Below are positions 1-10,322 of a DNA stretch of 16,001 nt, in pieces. The position numbers and the translations under genes are program-made. How positions within the stretch are numbered: the first letter of the stretch is position 1; every line of letters begins with the position of its first letter. The notes below the pieces were generated by a model. It was given only the letters and a program-made list of their open reading frames with translations. It did no database searches and had not been told where the DNA came from. Origin of the DNA: an uncultured Coriobacteriia bacterium (GTDB lineage Bacteria; Actinomycetota; Coriobacteriia; Coriobacteriales; QAMH01); the NCBI GenBank assembly GCA_902478425.1, contig CABSKV010000029.1, forward strand, positions 1 through 16,001. The letters run 5' to 3'.

Positions 1-65
1 GCTTGCGAAACTTCCCATTCTCTTTTGCTTAATTATTTGTGAAGGGCCCATTGTTGGGGTATCGT

Positions 66-95
66 TGCGTTAGAACTGAACGCACATCAAACGCA
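66..95. promoter_or_regulatory. Inverted/direct repeat cluster upstream of the GNAT gene
   Basis: TGCGTT (66-71) and AACGCA (79-84) form a perfect 6-bp inverted repeat with a 7-nt spacer, and AACGCA recurs at 90-95. The cluster lies 27-56 nt before the GTG start at 122, so it could be an operator or a small leader hairpin. I see no convincing -35/-10 pair in 1-121. Six-bp repeats arise easily by chance, so this is a weak call. Confidence 0.25.
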
Positions 96-121
96 GCCAT
101 TCCCACAGAGAGGGCAGACCT

Positions 122-640
122 GTGCCTCAGCTTGATTTCATCCGGGTCAAGGATCCGGAACATATTGCCGAGCTCGCGATATTCGCGGAAGGCATCTTCA
201 GGGAGTATTTCTCGACCTTGCACGAGCCCGAGAAGGTCGACTATCTGGTAGAGCACCTGCTATCGATAGAGACGCTCACCACTGCCATTGCCGACGAGGG
301 CTATGAGTATTACTTCGTCGATGACGAGACGACGAGCGAGCACGTTGGTTTCATCGGCATCAGGCCAGATGATGGCTTCCTCTACCTGAGCAAGCTCTAT
401 CTCATCAAGGATGCCCGCGGCAAGGGCCTGGGCCGTGCCGAATTCGAGTTCGTGAAGCAGCGCGCGCAAGACCTTGGCCTCGCACGCGTGCGACTCACTT
501 GCGCACGCGATAACGTCGCGAGCCTTGATCGCTATGATCACATGGGATTCAAGAGGATTGCCTGCGTCAACAATGACGTGGGCGGCGGATTCGAGATGAA
601 CGACTACCTAATGGAGTACACGTTCGAGGACGCTTCCTAG
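122..640 (+). CDS. GNAT-family N-acetyltransferase
   Basis: The 172-residue protein is a typical single-domain GNAT enzyme, which would transfer an acetyl group from acetyl-CoA to an amine; the substrate cannot be read from sequence. The acetyl-CoA pyrophosphate-binding loop is RGKGLG (residues 99-104), after a beta-strand reading LYLSKLYLI. The C-terminal motif N131...Y138...G142-F143 matches the usual N-x-A-x-x-x-Y-x-x-x-GF pattern, with Tyr138 as candidate general acid. The start is the GTG at 122, preceded by GAGAGGG (108-114) at 7-nt spacing. The gene ends convergently on the ferredoxin, and the two stop codons (638-640 on plus, 637-639 on minus) overlap. There is no intervening terminator, so each transcript would run into the other. 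It looks monocistronic. The family is clear and the role is unknown. Confidence 0.85.
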   Translation: MPQLDFIRVKDPEHIAELAIFAEGIFREYFSTLHEPEKVDYLVEHLLSIETLTTAIADEGYEYYFVDDETTSEHVGFIGIRPDDGFLYLSKLYLIKDARGKGLGRAEFEFVKQRAQDLGLARVRLTCARDNVASLDRYDHMGFKRIACVNNDVGGGFEMNDYLMEYTFEDAS

Positions 641-822
641 TCCTCGTCGACCTCGATGGCGCCGAGCGGGCATTCTTCCATGCACTCGCCGCATCCATTG
701 CAACTATCCTCGTTCACGACCGAAGCGACACTTCCGACAATGTCGAGCACCCCGTTAGGGCAGGTGTCAACGCAGATACCGCATCCTGAGCATTCGTCGA
801 TGTCTATCGTGGGCTGGGGCAT
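637..822 (-). CDS. Small 2[4Fe-4S] ferredoxin (61 aa)
   Basis: This is a clostridial-type bacterial ferredoxin. It has two C-x2-C-x2-C-x3-C-P cluster motifs: C11/C14/C17/C21 (starting CSGCGIC) and C41/C44/C47/C51 (starting CNGCGEC). Each should ligate most of one [4Fe-4S] cluster, with the last Cys crossing to the other. The protein is acidic and cytosolic and would carry low-potential electrons in anaerobic metabolism. I chose the ATG at 822 because AAAGG sits 7 nt upstream on the minus strand. A TTG two codons earlier (828) would lie only 1 nt from that Shine-Dalgarno sequence. The gene diverges from dnaK and converges on the acetyltransferase. No redox partner is encoded nearby. Confidence 0.93.
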   Translation of the reverse strand: MPQPTIDIDECSGCGICVDTCPNGVLDIVGSVASVVNEDSCNGCGECMEECPLGAIEVDED

Positions 823-853
823 GTGCAAGCCTTTCGTCTCGGTAACATCACGT

Positions 854-901
854 ATGCAAAATAGCGGTATCCACTACGGTTGGCAATAGTTTATTTTGCA
901 T
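854..901. repeat. Perfect 10-bp inverted repeat bracketing the ferredoxin promoter
   Basis: ATGCAAAATA (854-863) and TATTTTGCAT (892-901) are exact reverse complements separated by 28 nt. One arm covers the candidate -10 box of the ferredoxin and the other lies just upstream of its -35. Two identical operator half-sites flanking a promoter is the simplest reading. A 10-bp perfect match over this distance is unlikely by chance but not impossible in AT-rich sequence. Confidence 0.4.
858..886 (-). promoter_or_regulatory. Candidate ferredoxin promoter
   Basis: Read on the minus strand, TTGCCA (886-881) and TATTTT (863-858) are separated by exactly 17 nt. They match sigma-70-type -35 and -10 boxes at 4/6 each. 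The predicted start near 851 gives a leader of about 29 nt that contains the AAAGG ribosome-binding site. This is a sequence-only prediction. Confidence 0.45.
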
Positions 902-978
902 TCAGACAAATTGCCGCCATCACCCCGTGCCCCCGTACGAAACACGCGGTCACACTCAGAATATCTAAGTATGACATA

Positions 979-995
979 TTGGTAACGTGTACCAA
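979..995. promoter_or_regulatory. Palindrome TTGGTA-N5-TACCAA upstream of the dnaK -35
   Basis: A perfect 6-bp-arm palindrome, TTGGTA-ACGTG-TACCAA, is centred about 60 nt before the predicted dnaK transcription start and ends 16 nt before the -35 box. It matches neither CIRCE (TTAGCACTC-N9-GAGTGCTAA) nor HAIR. A transcription factor site is plausible; the factor is unknown. Confidence 0.3.
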
Positions 996-1010
996 AAATG
1001 GCTTATAAAA

Positions 1011-1031
1011 CTTGACAATAGGACACTTAGA
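1011..1031 (+). promoter_or_regulatory. Possible degenerate HAIR (HspR) operator over the dnaK promoter
   Basis: CTTGACA-N7-ACTTAGA has the exact 7-7-7 geometry of the HspR-associated inverted repeat (consensus CTTGAGT-N7-ACTCAAG) and matches 9 of 14 arm positions. Five of those matches come from the -35 box itself, so the evidence is confounded. The octamer ACTTAGAT (1025-1032) also has a perfect inverted copy, ATCTAAGT, at 963-970. HspR is encoded in this operon, so an operator here is expected, but no clean HAIR is present. Confidence 0.3.
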
Positions 1032-1040
1032 TTTCATAAT
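1012..1040 (+). promoter_or_regulatory. dnaK operon promoter (sigma-70 type)
   Basis: A consensus -35 TTGACA (1012-1017), a 17-nt spacer and a -10 CATAAT (1035-1040; 5/6) form an almost ideal housekeeping promoter. The predicted start near 1047 gives a leader of about 40 nt with GAAAGG (1075-1080) 7 nt before the ATG. A strong vegetative promoter fits control by repression (HspR) rather than by an alternative sigma factor. Confidence 0.75.
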
Positions 1041-1087
1041 ATGCAGCGTAAATATACAGGGGAATCCGTACATAGAAAGGTATAGAT

Positions 1088-3004
<1,917 letters not shown>

Positions 3005-3006
3005 TC

Positions 3007-3636
3007 ATGACCGCCGCAAAGAAGGACGAGACGCTCGAAGGGGCTGCCACTGGCAGCCCCGAGGGCGCTGAGTCCGTAGACGAGAAGGTCGACGAGGCCA
3101 TCGAGGCCGAGGTCATCGAGGAGCAAGACGAGGTCCAGGAGGACACTCCCAATCTTTTCGAGGCCATCACGGCCGAGGTGACCGAGCTGCGCGATCGCTA
3201 TGCGAGGCTGCAGGCGGAGTGGGATAACTTCCGCAAGCGCACGCAGGCAGAGCGCGAATCGGAGCGCGTGCGCGCTTCGGAAAGTCTCGTCGTGGACCTG
3301 CTCCCCCTGCTCGACGATCTCGAGCGTGCCATCAAGCACGCGAGGGAGACGGGCGAGGGTGGCAACCTGACGGACGGCGTCGAGGCTATCCAGAACAAGT
3401 TCTTGCAGATTCTGGAGAAGCACAAGGTCACGCAAATCGCCGCACTGGACGAGCCCTTCGATGCGATGCAGCATCAGGCGGTCGGCACCGAGGAGGACGC
3501 AAGCGTTCCCGAGGAGACGGTCGTCAAGGTGTTCCAGCAAGGCTATAGGATGGGCGAGCGCGTCATACGTCCTGCAATGGTTGTGACCAGCACCGGTGGC
3601 CCCGCACGTGAGCCAGACGGAGCTAATGAGCAATAG
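3007..3636 (+). CDS. grpE: Nucleotide exchange factor GrpE
   Basis: This 209-residue protein releases ADP from DnaK and resets its substrate-binding cycle; the family acts as an elongated homodimer. Residues 1-48 are a disordered, very acidic N-terminus, longer than strictly needed. They are followed by a long helix/coiled coil (about 50-105, including TELRDRYARLQAEWDNFRKR). The beta-wing carries the family signature from KHKVTQI through FQQGYRMGERVIRPAMV (about 138-193). The ATG lies 2 nt after the dnaK stop, with AAGGA (2993-2997) inside dnaK, so translation is coupled. A strong hairpin at 3040-3060 falls within codons 12-18. It should either slow ribosomes or mark an RNA-processing or stability boundary between dnaK and the rest of the operon. 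Confidence 0.97.
   Translation: MTAAKKDETLEGAATGSPEGAESVDEKVDEAIEAEVIEEQDEVQEDTPNLFEAITAEVTELRDRYARLQAEWDNFRKRTQAERESERVRASESLVVDLLPLLDDLERAIKHARETGEGGNLTDGVEAIQNKFLQILEKHKVTQIAALDEPFDAMQHQAVGTEEDASVPEETVVKVFQQGYRMGERVIRPAMVVTSTGGPAREPDGANEQ
3040..3060 (+). other. GC-rich 9-bp hairpin inside the start of grpE
   Basis: GGGGCTGCC (3040-3048), loop ACT, GGCAGCCCC (3052-3060) form a perfect 9-bp stem with only a 3-nt loop. It begins 33 nt after the grpE ATG. No T-run follows, so it is not an intrinsic terminator. Its position just after dnaK suggests a 3'-end stabiliser, RNA-processing site or translational brake that would keep DnaK in excess over GrpE. The structure is directly visible and its function is inferred. 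Confidence 0.55.
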
Positions 3637-3639
3637 TCG

Positions 3640-3672
3640 AGGAAACGCGTTCGCAAGGGCGCGTTTCTTCTT
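3640..3672 (+). terminator. Attenuator-like hairpin between grpE and dnaJ
   Basis: The 10-nt arm at 3640-3649 (AGGAAACGCG) pairs with CGCGTTTCTT (3660-3669) across a 10-nt loop with one G-U pair. CTT follows, so the 3' side is T-rich (TTTCTTCTT) but has no uninterrupted T-tract. It fills almost all of the 57-nt grpE-dnaJ gap. No promoter is evident before dnaJ, so a leaky terminator or processing hairpin that lowers dnaJ-hspR expression is more likely than a full stop. Confidence 0.45.
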
Positions 3673-3693
3673 GTAAACAGAAAGGTGGAAGAC

Positions 3694-4671
3694 ATGTCAA
3701 AGAGCTATTACGACATACTCGGCGTGAAGAAGTCCGCTTCCGCCGATGAGATAAAGAAAGCGTTTCGCAAGCTCGCCCAGAAGCATCATCCCGATGCAGG
3801 CGGCGACGAGGAGACCTTCAAGGAGATAAACGAGGCCTACGAGGTCCTCTCCGATCCAGAGAAGAAGGAGCAGTACGACACGTACGGCACCGTGGGCAAC
3901 TTCGCCGACCAGGCGGGAGCCTGGGGCGGTGCGGGTCAGGGATGGCCCGGTGGCGGTGGTCGCACCTACACCTACACCTCGGGTGGCGACGGTGCGGGCT
4001 TTGACTGGGCAGACATCTTCAGCAACATCCGTGGCGGCGATGGCGCATTTGGCAGCGATTGGGATTTCAACATCAATCGGGCACATAAGGGCCAGGACCT
4101 CCAGACGTCCATCGAGCTCACCTTCGACGAGGCGTTCAAGGGCACGACGAAGAAGGTCTCGATCAAGATCCCGAGCACGGGCGATACCGAGACGGTCACG
4201 GTCAAGGTGCCCGAGGGCGCCGTCGACGGTGGCAGGTTGCGTTTCCGCGGCAAGGGCGAGCACGGCACCAATGGCGGCGAGCGAGGCGACTTGCTCATCG
4301 TCACGAAGATCGCCGAACATCCCGTCTACCGGCGCGAGAAGGCCGACGTCGTGATGGACCTGCCGGTCAGCATCGACGAGGCGATCCTCGGCGCGAGCAT
4401 CGTCGTTCCAGCCCCAGATGGCACGCGCGTCAAGCTGCGCGTCCCCGCAGGCACGCAGGACGGCAAGGTGCTACGCGTCAAGGGCAAGGGCGCCAAGGAC
4501 GTCAAGGGCAAGAAGGGTACGGGCGATCTGCGCATCAAGGTCGTCGTCGAGATGCCCAAGAACCTCAACGCCGAGCAGAAGAAGGCGATCGAGGACTTTC
4601 GCGCGGCGTCTCCCTCGCCGGATACGCTGCGAAGCGCGATGAACGATCAGATGAAGGCCGTCAAGGCATAA
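3694..4671 (+). CDS. dnaJ: Class B (zinc-finger-less) DnaJ/CbpA-type co-chaperone
   Basis: This 325-residue J-protein stimulates the DnaK ATPase and delivers substrates. The N-terminal J domain (about 5-68) has the catalytic HPD at 32-34. A Gly/Phe-rich region (about 70-125) contains ADIF. The two beta-sandwich C-terminal substrate domains follow directly (from about KGQDLQTSIELTFDEAF), ending in a short helical tail. There are no CxxCxGxG repeats at all, so this is a class B protein like CbpA and not a canonical DnaJ. I chose the ATG at 3694 because AAAGGTGG (3681-3688) sits 5 nt upstream; the in-frame GTG at 3685 lies within that Shine-Dalgarno sequence. The gene is third in the operon, and hspR follows after 16 nt. 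The family is certain, and the symbol dnaJ is used in the broad sense. Confidence 0.93.
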   Translation: MSKSYYDILGVKKSASADEIKKAFRKLAQKHHPDAGGDEETFKEINEAYEVLSDPEKKEQYDTYGTVGNFADQAGAWGGAGQGWPGGGGRTYTYTSGGDGAGFDWADIFSNIRGGDGAFGSDWDFNINRAHKGQDLQTSIELTFDEAFKGTTKKVSIKIPSTGDTETVTVKVPEGAVDGGRLRFRGKGEHGTNGGERGDLLIVTKIAEHPVYRREKADVVMDLPVSIDEAILGASIVVPAPDGTRVKLRVPAGTQDGKVLRVKGKGAKDVKGKKGTGDLRIKVVVEMPKNLNAEQKKAIEDFRAASPSPDTLRSAMNDQMKAVKA

Positions 4672-4687
4672 CGATAAGGAGCGCGTC

Positions 4688-5086
4688 ATGGCTAAGACCG
4701 ACAGGAACAAGCCGCTCTACATGATCAGCGTCGCAGCTGATCTTGCGGGCCTTCATCCGCAGACACTGCGCATTTACGAGGCCAAGGGGCTCGTTTCGCC
4801 CCAGCGCACGAGCGGCAACACGCGTATGTACTCGCAGGCCGACGTCGAGCGCCTGGAACTCATCGGCAGGCTTACGGACGAAGGCATCAACCTCGCGGGT
4901 GTCATGCGCATCCTCGACCAGAGGGAGCGCATGCGCGAGATACAGGCGGAGGCCGACAGGCTCCGCGAGGAAATCGAGCGCTTGCATGAGTCGATGCACG
5001 AGCTCGAGATGCGCCAGACCATCGCGACGCTCATGAACAAGCCGGATCACTCTCGCCTGTTGAGCGAGGGCTTCACCGGCTTGTAA
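4688..5086 (+). CDS. hspR: Heat-shock repressor HspR (MerR family)
   Basis: The 132-residue protein has a MerR-type winged helix-turn-helix of HspR type: ISVAADLAGLHPQTLRIYEA, then GLVSPQRTSGNTRMYS, then a helix containing DEGINLAGVMRIL. A helical, coiled-coil tail (about 78-118) would support dimerisation. In Streptomyces and mycobacteria HspR represses the dnaK operon and clpB by binding HAIR sites, with DnaK as co-repressor. The position here at the end of dnaK-grpE-dnaJ fits that autoregulatory loop. The start is the ATG at 4688, with AAGGAG (4676-4681) 6 nt upstream and 16 nt after dnaJ. Clean HAIR sites are not visible before dnaK or clpB, so this lineage may use a diverged operator. 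Confidence 0.93.
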   Translation: MAKTDRNKPLYMISVAADLAGLHPQTLRIYEAKGLVSPQRTSGNTRMYSQADVERLELIGRLTDEGINLAGVMRILDQRERMREIQAEADRLREEIERLHESMHELEMRQTIATLMNKPDHSRLLSEGFTGL

Positions 5087-5188
5087 TGCACGGCGTTTGT
5101 ATTACGCAAATTGAAGAGAAACGCTCGCGTGCTTCCCTTCGAGGAACTTCGCGGCGTGCATATATAACTGAATAGTGGAGGAATAAAA
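5087..5188 (+). promoter_or_regulatory. hspR-clpB intergenic region with possible clpB -10
   Basis: This 102-nt spacer has no terminator, so clpB may be read from the dnaK promoter. TATAAC (5163-5168) could be a -10 box about 20 nt before the ATG, but no recognisable -35 sits 16-18 nt upstream of it. No HAIR or CIRCE element is seen. GTGGAGGA (5176-5183) is a strong ribosome-binding site for clpB. Confidence 0.3.
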
Positions 5189-7774
<2,586 letters not shown>

Positions 7775-7808
7775 CGGCACGCCAAGATGTGCACATCCTA
7801 TGTAGAAG

Positions 7809-7840
7809 GGGAGCCAGTTCGCATGACTGGCTCCCTTTTT
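7809..7840 (+). terminator. Intrinsic terminator after clpB
   Basis: GGGAGCCAGT (7809-7818), a 7-nt loop and ACTGGCTCCC (7826-7835) form a perfect 10-bp stem followed directly by five Ts (7836-7840). Three upstream bases, AAG (7806-7808), could extend pairing into the T-run. This is a textbook rho-independent terminator and ends the chaperone block 34 nt after the clpB stop. Confidence 0.93.
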
Positions 7841-7860
7841 CGTGCACGGACATTCTTTAC

Positions 7861-7869
7861 TGTTATCAT
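7861..7869 (+). promoter_or_regulatory. Extended -10 promoter, probably giving a leaderless ATPase mRNA
   Basis: TGT-TATCAT (7861-7869) is an extended -10 element (TGn plus 5/6 of TATAAT). The ATG of the ATPase begins 8 nt after its last base, where transcription should start. There is no Shine-Dalgarno sequence in the 7-nt gap and no clear -35. Leaderless mRNAs are common in Actinobacteria. Confidence 0.5.
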
Positions 7870-7876
7870 CGAGCGC

Positions 7877-10270
7877 ATGGAAGAGACGCAACAGCCCACG
7901 CAGCCCATACAGGGACTCACCACAGCAGAGGTTAACGAGCGTGTCGCCGCCGGCAAGGTCAACGAAAACGCCGACGTGCACACCCGCAGCATCCCACGCA
8001 TCGTGCGTGACAACATCTGCACGCTCTTCAACTTGGTCAACATCATCCTCGCCATAGCGATCTTCTGGACGGGCTCGTATCGCAATCTCCTGTTCATGGC
8101 GATCATCATCTGCAATATCGCCATCGGCATCTACCAGGAAGTGCGAAGCAAGCTCACCATCGACCGCCTCTCGGTCATCACCTCATCCAAGGCGCACGTC
8201 ATCCGCGATGGCAATCGCATGAACATCATGCTCGACCAGATCGTGCTCGATGATGTCATCGTGCTCGAGCGTGGCGATCAGGTTCCCTCGGACTGCAAGG
8301 TCATCGAGGGGTCGTGCAGCGCCAACGAGAGCCTTCTCACCGGCGAGGCCGACCTCGTGCCCAAGAAGATCGGCGATGAGCTCTATTCGGGCAGCTTCAT
8401 AAGCTCCGGCTCCTGCATAGCCCGTGTCACGGCCGTCGGTGCCGACAATTACGCGACCAAGATCAACAACGAGGCCAAGGTCTATCGCAAGGTGCGCTCC
8501 GATATCATGGAGTCGCTGCGCAAGATCATCAAGTTCGTCACCGTGCTCATCGTTCCCCTAGGTGCCGCGCTCATCATCAAGGAATGCTGGCTCGGCGGCG
8601 GAACGATCGACTCGGCGATCCTGCATACCTCGGCTGCGCTCGTCGGCATGATTCCGCAGGGCCTCATACTGCTCACCTCCGCCGTGCTCGCCGTGAGCGT
8701 CATCCGCCTCGCGCAACACAAGGTGCTCGTCCAAGAGCTCTACTGCGTCGAGACGCTTGCCCGCGTCGATGTCGTGTGCCTCGACAAGACGGGCACCATC
8801 ACGACGGGCGAGATGGACGTCGACGAGGTCATTCCCTTCGATGGCGTGCCATATGACGAGGCGCTGCATGCGCTCGTCGCGCTCGATTCGCTCTCGAAGG
8901 ACGATAACGAGACGGCCAAGGCCATCAAGGCCTACCTCAAGGGGCTCGAAGAGCGTCCCGATGCCCCCAAAGCCGTGCAGGGCACGACGCGCTACGTGCC
9001 GTTTTCGTCCGAGCGCAAGTATTCGGGCGTCTGCTACGGCAGCGATGCGGGTAACTACGCCATGGGCGCGGCCGAGTTCGTCTTGAAGGGTTCCGACGAG
9101 CTCCCCGACGTGCTCGAGAAGATCGAGCGCCTGGCCGGCGTGCGCCGTGTGCTCGTCCTTGCCAAGGTTGGTGACTTCGACAAGGAAGATGAAATCGTCG
9201 GCCCCGTCGAGCCGCTTGCGCTCATCTTCATTCGCGATCGCGTGCGCCCCACGGCTGCCCAGACACTCGATTACTTCAAGCGGCAGGGCGTGCGCATCAA
9301 CATCATCAGCGGAGACGCGGTCGAGACGGTTTCCAACATTGCTGCCTCCGTGGGCGTGCCCGATGCCGACAAGTGCATCGACATGAGCACGGTGACCACC
9401 GAGGAAGAGCTTTACGAGGCCGCGCGCACGTGCCGTGTCTTTGGTCGCGTGAGTCCCGCGCAGAAAAAGCAGCTCGTCGTGGCGTTGCAAGACCAGGGAC
9501 ATACCGTTGCCATGACCGGCGATGGCGTGAACGACGTGCTCGCGCTGCACGCGGCCGATTGCTCCGTGGCCATGGGTACCGGCTCGGATGCCGCCCGCAG
9601 CATCGCGCAGCTCGTGCTGCTCGATGACGACTTCGCCTCGATGCCTCCCGTCGTCGCCGAAGGACGCCGTTCGATCAACAACCTCCAGCGTTCGGGCTCG
9701 TTGTTCCTGGTCAAGACAATCTTCTCCGTCGTCATGTCGCTCATGTTCATCTTCATCGTGAGCTACAACTACCCCTTCGTGACCATCCAGCTCACGCTCA
9801 TCGACGCCTTTACCGTAGGCCTGCCTTCGTTCGTGCTCGCGCTCGAGCCCAATCACGACCTCATACGCGGCGAGTTCTTGCGTAACGTCATCACACGCGC
9901 CATACCGGGCGCCATCTGCGTCATCACCTCGGTCGTCATCGCCGTGGTCTTCAGCGCCATCACGGGCCTTTCGCAAGACCAGTTCTCGACGCTATGCGTT
10001 CTCCTCACCTGCGTATCGGGTGTCAATCTCGTCATACGCCTCTCGATTCCCTTCAACTACATTCGCGTGGCCTTGCTCGTCGTCATTCTCGCGGGTCTCA
10101 TACTCGGCATCTTCGTCTTCGGTCCCGTCTTCATGCTGGTATCCCTCACGCCCAATATGGTCGTTCTCGCTCTCGTTGTCGCGGTGTTCATCACGGTCCT
10201 CTTCAATGTGCTCTTTAACATCGCCCTCGGCTACGAGCGACGATATCTCGCCTCTTTCGAGGGCGAATAA
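7877..10270 (+). CDS. P-type cation-transporting ATPase (CtpE/Exp7-like)
   Basis: This 797-residue P-type ATPase moves a cation across the membrane by forming an aspartyl phosphate. Visible elements are the actuator loop TGEA (155-158; usually TGES, with the catalytic Glu kept), the M4 motif PQGL (260-263) and the phosphorylation site DKTGT (D303). The hinge motif TGDGVND is at 547-553, and six C-terminal hydrophobic helices follow. There is no N-terminal CxxC metal-binding domain, which argues against a Cu/Zn exporter. The M4 region and overall layout resemble the CtpE/Exp7 branch (Ca2+ in mycobacterial CtpE). The ion here is not provable from sequence, and PQGL differs from the PEGL of Ca2+ pumps. 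I chose the ATG at 7877; an earlier in-frame ATG (7787) would lie before the clpB terminator. The gene stands immediately upstream of the TrkH genes, suggesting coordinated ion homeostasis. Confidence 0.85.
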   Translation: MEETQQPTQPIQGLTTAEVNERVAAGKVNENADVHTRSIPRIVRDNICTLFNLVNIILAIAIFWTGSYRNLLFMAIIICNIAIGIYQEVRSKLTIDRLSVITSSKAHVIRDGNRMNIMLDQIVLDDVIVLERGDQVPSDCKVIEGSCSANESLLTGEADLVPKKIGDELYSGSFISSGSCIARVTAVGADNYATKINNEAKVYRKVRSDIMESLRKIIKFVTVLIVPLGAALIIKECWLGGGTIDSAILHTSAALVGMIPQGLILLTSAVLAVSVIRLAQHKVLVQELYCVETLARVDVVCLDKTGTITTGEMDVDEVIPFDGVPYDEALHALVALDSLSKDDNETAKAIKAYLKGLEERPDAPKAVQGTTRYVPFSSERKYSGVCYGSDAGNYAMGAAEFVLKGSDELPDVLEKIERLAGVRRVLVLAKVGDFDKEDEIVGPVEPLALIFIRDRVRPTAAQTLDYFKRQGVRINIISGDAVETVSNIAASVGVPDADKCIDMSTVTTEEELYEAARTCRVFGRVSPAQKKQLVVALQDQGHTVAMTGDGVNDVLALHAADCSVAMGTGSDAARSIAQLVLLDDDFASMPPVVAEGRRSINNLQRSGSLFLVKTIFSVVMSLMFIFIVSYNYPFVTIQLTLIDAFTVGLPSFVLALEPNHDLIRGEFLRNVITRAIPGAICVITSVVIAVVFSAITGLSQDQFSTLCVLLTCVSGVNLVIRLSIPFNYIRVALLVVILAGLILGIFVFGPVFMLVSLTPNMVVLALVVAVFITVLFNVLFNIALGYERRYLASFEGE

Positions 10271-10307
10271 AGCCCGCATCTTCCCGGTTGCCGCCTGCTC
10301 AAACGGC

Positions 10308-10313
10308 TATAAT
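10308..10313 (+). promoter_or_regulatory. TATAAT -10 box immediately before trkH1
   Basis: A perfect TATAAT lies in GGCTATAAT (10305-10313), and the ATG of the first TrkH starts only 9 nt after it. No Shine-Dalgarno sequence is present, so the transcript would have a leader of 0-3 nt. The same 9-mer GGCTATAAT occurs at 12543-12551 before the small membrane gene. No -35 at normal spacing is visible. Confidence 0.5.
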
Positions 10314-10322
10314 CCGCATATT

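Noticed and set aside
7786..7797. 12-bp palindrome GATGTGCACATC between the clpB stop and its terminator
   Set aside because: It lies inside a transcribed 3' tail, and palindromes of this length are expected about four times in 16 kb by chance.
8558..9976. 472-codon open frame antisense to the P-type ATPase
   Set aside because: Rich in His, Asp, Arg and Ala with no recognisable motif. The sense strand encodes all P-type ATPase motifs.
10020..10322. In-frame N-terminal extension of trkH1 into the ATPase gene
   Set aside because: It would overlap 250 bp of ATPase coding sequence. The translation is Ser/Arg-rich, and the second TrkH aligns from the ATG at 10323.
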